From: an uncultured bacterium
Lineage (GTDB): Bacteria; Patescibacteriota; Gracilibacteria; BD1-5; UBA6164
Length of the DNA stretch: 7,049 nt
Direction: 5' to 3'
NCBI GenBank assembly: GCA_947311335.1
Contig: CAMZKR010000150.1
Span: 1 to 7,049, forward strand
The notes beneath the pieces are model-generated. The model saw only the letters and a list, made by a program, of their open reading frames with translations. It was not told the DNA's origin and made no database searches. Below are positions 1-7,049 of this stretch, in pieces. How positions within the stretch are numbered: position 1 is the stretch's first letter; each line of letters begins with the position of its first letter. The translations under genes and the position numbers were made by a program.

Positions 1-13
1 TATATAATAAATT

Positions 14-607
14 ATGTGACATATATTTTTTATAATGTGAGTTTCTGGTTCATGAAAATGAACATTGATTAATAAAATAAGACTATTGGATTTAAATAAT
101 TTACATATTCCTCTTTCATATAGAACTAGAAAAAAAAGGGATTATGAAAAAGAATGAGTCGATTCATACTTTATTAGTAAAGAACAATTTTATAGTGATA
201 TCCAAAAATGAGAATTTCTAGAATATTGAATTCCTTATGATTGAAATGAATATTATTGAACAAAATATAAAGATATAATGGAAGAATGAATAAAAAAGTG
301 AAAAATAGTAATAAAAGAGATTGAAATAAATTGATTAAAACAACTAAGAAAAGAAAAACCAAATTTTGATAAATATTATACAACTATATTTTTAAATATT
401 CCTGAAGATAATTTAAAAGAAAGAATAAAAAAAAGATGAGTATTAATGAGTGATGAAGAATTTAAAAGAAGAAAAAATACTGCTATTATGGAAAATAATG
501 AATCTAAGAATATATGTAATTATATAATTGATGCAACAAAACCTAAAGAAAAAGTATTAAATGAAACTTTACAAATAATAGAACATAAAATATGAAAACT
601 CATATAA
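14..607 (+). CDS. gmk: Guanylate kinase, 197 aa (TGA read as Gly)
   Basis: Guanylate kinase phosphorylates GMP to GDP with ATP in the cytosol. The reading frame closes only with TGA=Gly (14 of its 15 glycines are TGA). The P-loop GVSGSGKGT lies at residues 9-17, preceded by the hydrophobic strand HIFFIM. The GMP-binding region follows: SYRTRKKRDYEKEGVDSYF at about 35-53, then GEFLEYGIPYDGNEYYGT at about 66-83, matching the family pattern FLE-x(n)-GN-x-YGT. The lid-type segment LKERIKKRG (134-142) and the C-terminal NYIIDAT (169-175), the family's NDD-like strand, complete the fold. Length is typical of Gmk (about 190-210 aa). The ATG at 14 follows two in-frame TAA codons; the next ATG (35) would remove the strand before the P-loop. 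No Shine-Dalgarno is visible. It overlaps trmD by 16 nt, suggesting co-transcription and coupling. The canonical GPSG is GVSG here. Confidence 0.93.
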
Positions 608-1245
608 TAACTATTTTCCCTGAGAGTTTTAAGTCATATCTTAATAGTAGTATAATTTGAAGAGCTAAAGAAAAATGATTATTTAAAACTATTTTTTATA
701 AATTAAATGATTTTTCTGAAAAACCATTTCAACATATTGATGATAAAGCATATGGAATGCATTGACAAGTTCTAAGTCCTAAACCTTTAATGAAAGCAAT
801 TGAATATGTCTTTAAAACGGTATGAAAAAAAATACCAGTTATTTATATGTCTCCTAAATGAATTTTATTAACTCAAGAAAAATCTGAATATTTTTCTAAT
901 AAATTATGAAATGAATTTATAATTATTTGTGGGCATTATGAATGAATTGACCAAAGAATAATAGATATTTACGTTGATTATGAAATTAGTATTTGAAAAT
1001 ATATAATTTCCAGCTGAGAACTTGCTTCTATAGTTCTACTTGACTCTTTAATTAGACAAATTCCTTGAGTTTTATGAAATAAAAAATCTCTGAAAGAAGA
1101 TAGTTTTTGAATATTTTTTAATAGACAAAAAGAACATCCTGTATATACTCGTCCTGAAAAGTTTATGTGAAGGAGTGTCCCAAAGATATTATTATCTTGA
1201 AACCATAAAAAAATTGAAAATTGGAAAATAAATAATTTATGATAA
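592..1245 (+). CDS. trmD: tRNA (guanine37-N1)-methyltransferase TrmD, 217 aa
   Basis: TrmD is a SPOUT-class enzyme that methylates G37 beside the anticodon using S-adenosylmethionine, which prevents +1 frameshifting. Visible signatures are the N-terminal THIITIFPESF, the knot motifs YMSPKG (85-90), CGHYEGIDQRI (113-123) and ISIGKYIISSGEL (132-144), then DSLIRQIPGVLGN (151-163), EDSF (169-172) and YTRPEKFMGRSVPKILLSGNH (185-205). Candidate catalytic residues are R155 and D170, equivalent to R154 and D169 of the E. coli enzyme. Fifteen of 17 glycines are TGA, including invariant ones. Oddities: the usual YGGGxGM loop after the DD pair reads YGMHGQV (54-60), IGDY is IGKY, and the TGGE/SGGE turn is SSGE. 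The C-terminal tail ends soon after NW, so the protein is slightly short for the family (about 230-250 aa). The start lies within the end of gmk. Confidence 0.95.
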
Positions 1246-1257
1246 ATAAAAATAAAT

Positions 1258-1905
1258 ATGGAATATATAGAATCTCTTTTAAAAAAAATACCTAGTTTAA
1301 ATTACAATCCTATTTTTAAAACATTTCGGGAAGATATTACTTTTGAATTTATTTTAAAATTAATAATTATATATTTTTTTATTGTATGGATTGCAATAGT
1401 TGTATGGGTAATAAAAGATATTTGAAATAGAACTGATAGTATTTTATTTCAAATATTTTGCATACTAATAGTTTTGATTCTTACTCCTTTATGAATATTT
1501 ATATACATATTAATAAGACCTTCTAAAACTTTATTTGAAAAATATTATGAAGAAATTGAAGAAAATTTAGATATATTATCAAAAATAGTTAAATGAACTG
1601 TTTCTATTGAAAATAAAGCTATGATTTGTCCTAAATGTAAAAAATGAATAGAAGATAATTTTACTTTTTGTCCAAATTGTAAAACAGAATTAAAAATAAA
1701 ATGTATATGATGTACAAAAGAAATAAGAATATGATGGAAAATATGTCCTTTTTGTTGAAAAGAACAAGAAAAAAATGAATCAAATAATAAAATAATAGAA
1801 ACTAAAAAGAATATTATAGATAATAAAAAAGAAAACTGATTAAAAAATGAATTTGATTGCTTTAATGATAATGATTTAATAAAAGAAGAAAAAGAATCTA
1901 AGTAA
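1258..1905 (+). CDS. Two-helix membrane protein with double zinc ribbon, 215 aa
   Basis: The function is unknown. The order is a short N-terminal segment, two predicted membrane helices (about 31-51 and 63-86) joined by a short polar loop with VIKDIGNRTD, then LIRPSKTLFEKYYEE and a long cytosolic-type tail. The two helices with the intervening D-I-x-x-R and the following LIRP resemble the phospholipase-D N-terminal (PLDc_N) membrane module; no HKD catalytic motif is present. Two four-cysteine ribbons follow: CPKC/CPNC (C124, C127, C138, C141) and CIGC/CPFC (C149, C152, C163, C166), each expected to bind one zinc. The last 45 residues are Lys/Glu/Asn-rich and probably disordered. All eight glycines are TGA, including those in the ribbons. 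It starts 12 nt after trmD, so it probably belongs to the same transcript. Its single CGG codon (residue 24) may encode Trp rather than Arg. Confidence 0.82.
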
Positions 1906-1915
1906 GTTTCTTTTT
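1889..1915. terminator. Possible bidirectional terminator between convergent genes
   Basis: AAAAAGAA (1889-1896) pairs perfectly with TTCTTTTT (1908-1915) around an 11-nt loop. It spans the stop codon of the zinc-ribbon gene and reaches the stop codon of the convergent hydrolase gene. On the - strand the descending arm runs into further T-rich sequence (CTTCTTTTATT). The stem has one G-C pair, so it is weak. The placement in an 8-nt convergent gap is the main support. Confidence 0.35.
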
Positions 1916-2501
1916 ATAAATAATCTAAAATCTCTGGTATTTCTAATATTCAAGCATCATTATTAAAATGACCATATCATTTAAAGTACTTAAATTCTAA
2001 ATTTTTAAATTTAGAATAATATTTTTTAGCACTATTAATTTTTATAAAAGGGTCGTTGTCTGATAAAAAAAGTGTGTATTTATTTCATAAATTTTTATAT
2101 TCAACTCCCCTATTAAAGTATTCTTTAAAATTGTCATAAGCTTCTCAATAAACTTCTTTTCATAATTCTTGCATTATTCAATTATAAGTTGGTCCTACAA
2201 AGATATTATTTAATCATCTCAGATTATACTCTTCTTCAAAATAAATAGCCAAATGGCAACCCAAAGAATGTCATATTACTATATCTCATGGTTTTAATAT
2301 ATCCTTATACTTTGAGACTTCTTCAAGTTGTAAACTAAGTTTTGGGGAATTTGTACTAGGAAGATTTGGACTAAAAACTTCGTATCATTTCTTTTCTAAT
2401 TCTTCTATTAACCACGGAAACCAGTTTTCATTTCAATTTCCTCCCCGTCAATGTAAAAGTAATGCTTTTTTTACTCTAAGAGTACTTGTTTTACTGCGCA
2501 T
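1914..2501 (-). CDS. RBBP9/YdeN-type alpha/beta serine hydrolase, 195 aa
   Basis: This is a small cytosolic alpha/beta hydrolase; the substrate cannot be told from sequence. After the first strand (KKALLLHG, 11-18) comes the oxyanion-side segment HGxGGNGNENWFPWL (17-31), typical of the RBBP9/YdeN family (HGWGG...NWFPWL). The nucleophile elbow is GHSLG at 77-81 with Ser79. The acid is in LSDNDPF (D148 or D150) and the base is His178 in GYGHFN. Length matches the family (about 180-200 aa). Residue 19 is encoded by CGG exactly where relatives usually have Trp, so it may be Trp under a CGR=Trp code. Twelve of 18 glycines are TGA. The start is the only upstream ATG before the first strand. It lies 10 nt behind the metallophosphoesterase gene, so the two probably form one operon. 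Confidence 0.87.
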
Positions 2502-2511
2502 AATTTAAAAG

Positions 2512-3099
2512 TTAGATTTTATGTCATTTTTGTTTATTAAATTCAAATTTAATTTCCCTAAATTTATCTTCTGATACTTTTGTATTTGTTGTTATTGAGT
2601 TCTTGATTTCTATAATTTCAGCATCGTTTGTTTCAGTATTATAGATTGCGAATGTTCACATTCAAGTTTTGTATGCTCAAACTTCTCAAGGATTTATTAC
2701 TAAACAATCATTAATCCGATCTTTATATTTTGTATGATTATGTCAATAAAAAACTGCATCAAAATCTCATGACCTTGCCATAGGTTTTGCTAACATTGGG
2801 TAATGGGATAAAAATAACTTTCTTCAATCAATTTCAAATTTATCAAAAGTATCAAACCCTACTTCTAGGTTACTATCTTCTTCCATAGAGAATTTTGTAA
2901 TTAAGCATTTATCTCCATCATTGTTTCCCCATATTGCATAAATTGGTATTGGAGAAGATCGAAGTAGGGCTCATATTCAACCTCAACAATAATCTCATAA
3001 AAAAAGGATTTTTTCTACATTATATTTCTTTACTTGTTCAAAAAACATAACAAGATTATGAGCATTATCATGGATGTCTGAAATTATTGCTATATTCAT
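2512..3099 (-). CDS. YfcE/MJ0936-like metallophosphoesterase, 195 aa
   Basis: This is a calcineurin-like phosphoesterase with a two-metal active site; such proteins cleave phosphodiesters or phosphomonoesters, and the natural substrate is unknown. The full motif set is present in order: SDIHDN (D8, H10), GDYC (D36), GNND (N59, D61), SHYP (H99) and YGHNHT (H120, H122), followed by NPGE (136-139) at the position of the family's NPGS. The C-terminal strand pair TFAIYNTETNDAEIIEI (149-165) is as in MJ0936-like proteins, and about 30 charged residues extend beyond it. Twelve of 16 glycines are TGA, including GD, GH and NPG motif glycines. It carries one CGA (residue 47) and one CGG (residue 128) whose meaning is uncertain. 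It is first of a two-gene unit with the downstream serine hydrolase (10-nt gap). No Shine-Dalgarno is visible. Confidence 0.9.
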
Positions 3100-3136
3100 A
3101 TTTTATTATTTATAAATTAATTCTTCACATATTTTA

Positions 3137-3152
3137 GAATTATAAATAATTC
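3137..3152 (-). promoter_or_regulatory. TATAAT box inside a palindrome upstream of the phosphoesterase gene
   Basis: The 97-nt gap between the transporter stop and the phosphoesterase start holds GAATTAT-AA-ATAATTC, a perfect 7-bp inverted repeat with a 2-nt centre. On the - strand it contains TATAAT (3144-3139), about 40 nt before the ATG. No convincing -35 hexamer sits 16-18 nt upstream. A second hairpin, ATCTTA/TAAGAT (3157-3162 and 3169-3174), lies between it and the transporter stop and could be a weak terminator. In sequence this AT-rich such matches arise easily. Confidence 0.3.
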
Positions 3153-3196
3153 AACTATCTTATTCTTTTAAGATTTATATATTTACTCATAAAATT

Positions 3197-4056
3197 TTAA
3201 ATAAACAGTAAAATAGAGATTATTGATAATAATATAACAAATCATTTTCTAAAATCAAAATGTTCTTTATAAAAGATAATCGATAATATTATAGGTATCA
3301 ATATACTAAAGGAATTTATAGTATAAACAATAGCAAAGTTTCATTCTAAAGATTTAGTAAAAGCATAAAAAGCTAGAAAATTTAATACTCATCAAATCAA
3401 ACTTATTTTTATTATTCCTTTTTTATTGGTATTTTTATGGTTTTTCTTTTTATCGTGATTATTTGTAAAAAAAGATAAAATAAGTCAAACTCAGCTACTT
3501 ATAAAAACAAAAAATGGAACATTAAATTCTCTTACCATTATTTCTTTACTTGCTGAAGATGATACTGATGTAAGAAATGCTGTTAATAAAACTAGTATTA
3601 CTCAAACATATAAATTCTTCTGAATATTATTTTCTTTTCTAGTTATTAATAACAATAGAACCAATATTCAAAGAATAATTCAAAGAGATTCTTTTAGATC
3701 TAAACCCTCTCAAAAAACAAATATACTTAGTACCGTAACCATTATAGGTCAAAATGTTTTATATAATGGGAAAATATTACTGTATCAATATTCTTTAGGC
3801 TTTCAATTCTTGTAAAAACTGAAATTATATAAAAGAAAGCATTTAAAAATCAAAATAAAATAATGAATCAAATTGTAGAGTGGTTAAACGATGGTGTTAA
3901 TAAAAAATATACAAATGAAATAAGTGCCGTAATTATATAAGAATAATAATTAAACATTGATACACTATATTCTCTTTGAGTTACAACTTTAAAAACAAAA
4001 TTAAGTATTCAGTTTATTAAAAATGAAGCAATTGCATATATTAAATGTATTTCCAT
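3197..4056 (-). pseudogene. EamA/DMT-family transporter, ten helices, broken by a one-base frameshift
   Basis: Members of the drug/metabolite transporter superfamily have two five-helix EamA repeats and export or import small metabolites; the substrate is not predictable here. Starting at the ATG at 4056, the first frame gives helices at about 3-23, 36-54 and 62-81, then IDTVIF, and runs into TAA at 3744-3742 after 104 aa. From the T-run at 3774-3771 the -1 frame continues the same protein without a gap (FPLYKTFGPIMVTVLSIFVF) through seven more helices to TAA at 3199-3197. One extra T restores about 286 aa, a normal family length. The downstream frame has its own ATG (3742-3740) overlapping the upstream stop as TAATG, giving a 181-aa C-terminal piece. 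It starts 9 nt after the leuS stop, so it shares that transcript. It may be a true pseudogene, a homopolymer sequencing error, or less likely a split or recoded gene. Confidence 0.82.
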
Positions 4057-4065
4057 TATTTTTGT

Positions 4066-6858
<2,793 letters not shown>

Positions 6859-6862
6859 AAAA

Positions 6863-6867
6863 CCTTT
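6863..6867 (-). promoter_or_regulatory. Weak ribosome-binding-like AAAGG before leuS
   Basis: On the - strand AAAGG lies 4 nt before the leuS ATG. It is the only purine-rich, SD-like element seen before any start in the window. The spacing is short and the match partial, so it may be chance. Confidence 0.3.
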
Positions 6868-6886
6868 AATTTATTCAAATAATTTT

Positions 6887-6978
6887 ACTTAAGAAAAATC
6901 TAAAAATTTATTACTTATAGCTTTTATATACAAAGAATTATTTTTCATTTTAACTAGTTTTTTAGATTTTTCTTAAGT
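6887..6978. repeat. Perfect 20-bp inverted repeat upstream of leuS
   Basis: The left arm ACTTAAGAAAAATCTAAAAA (6887-6906) is exactly the reverse complement of 6959-6978, enclosing 52 nt of AT-rich sequence. Each arm contains the palindrome CTTAAG at its outer end. The outer edge is 28 nt from the leuS start. A stem-loop in the leuS leader or at the end of an upstream gene, a protein-binding site, or a small (92-nt) non-autonomous element with terminal inverted repeats are all possible. No clear target-site duplication flanks it. Confidence 0.75.
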
Positions 6979-6999
6979 TTATAAAGTTTAATTAGTTTG

Positions 7000-7017
7000 T
7001 AAAGATAAAAATCTTTA
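7000..7017. other. Small AT-rich hairpin
   Basis: TAAAGAT (7000-7006) and ATCTTTA (7011-7017) form a 7-bp perfect stem around AAAA. It has one G-C pair and no long T-tract, so a terminator role for a gene outside the window is only a possibility. The rest of 6859-7049 shows no gene or RNA that I can recognise. Confidence 0.3.
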
Positions 7018-7049
7018 ATATATATTTGAAAATTCTAATTACAGTAATA

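Noticed and set aside
174..383. Hydrophobic open frame on the - strand
   Set aside because: It is antisense to gmk, whose conserved motifs cover the region; it is a shadow of AT-rich coding sequence.
14..1905. TGA read as tryptophan (Mycoplasma-type code)
   Set aside because: TGA sites align to invariant glycines of TrmD, Gmk and LeuRS, while conserved tryptophans use TGG.
3197..4056. Two independent transporter genes (104 and 181 aa)
   Set aside because: The break falls inside the first EamA repeat, and one added T gives a seamless family-length protein, so two genuine separate genes are unlikely.

Overview
The window reads as coherent genes only if TGA is a sense codon for glycine (translation table 25). 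TGA falls at invariant glycines of TrmD, guanylate kinase and LeuRS, while Trp is TGG throughout. This code is known from the Candidate Phyla Radiation lineages Gracilibacteria (BD1-5/GN02) and Absconditabacteria (SR1). The very low G+C (about a quarter, by eye), the small tightly packed genes and the near absence of Shine-Dalgarno sequences fit those groups. A CGG codon at a normally tryptophan position in one enzyme hints at Absconditabacteria, where CGA/CGG=Trp has also been reported; this is tentative. With the standard code every gene here shatters into fragments.

Layout: two gene blocks converge. On the + strand, bases 14-1905 carry guanylate kinase (gmk), tRNA (guanine37-N1)-methyltransferase (trmD, overlapping gmk by 16 nt) and a two-helix membrane protein with two zinc ribbons. 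On the - strand, reading from 6858 down to 1914, are leucyl-tRNA synthetase (leuS, 930 aa), a ten-helix EamA/DMT-type transporter broken by a one-base frameshift, a YfcE/MJ0936-like metallophosphoesterase, and a small RBBP9/YdeN-like serine hydrolase. The blocks meet tail to tail with 8 nt between stop codons, inside a possible bidirectional terminator. The longest intergenic stretches are 3100-3196 (97 nt, with a TATAAT-like box in a palindrome) and 6859-7049 (191 nt upstream of leuS), which holds a perfect 20-bp inverted repeat.

Functionally this is housekeeping content: nucleotide metabolism, tRNA modification and charging, and small hydrolases. I see no defence system, CRISPR array, RNA gene or intact mobile element. 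The points most worth a second look are the genetic code (TGA=Gly, possibly CGR=Trp), the uneven use of TGA along leuS, the EamA frameshift whose stop overlaps a restart ATG, and the inverted repeat before leuS.
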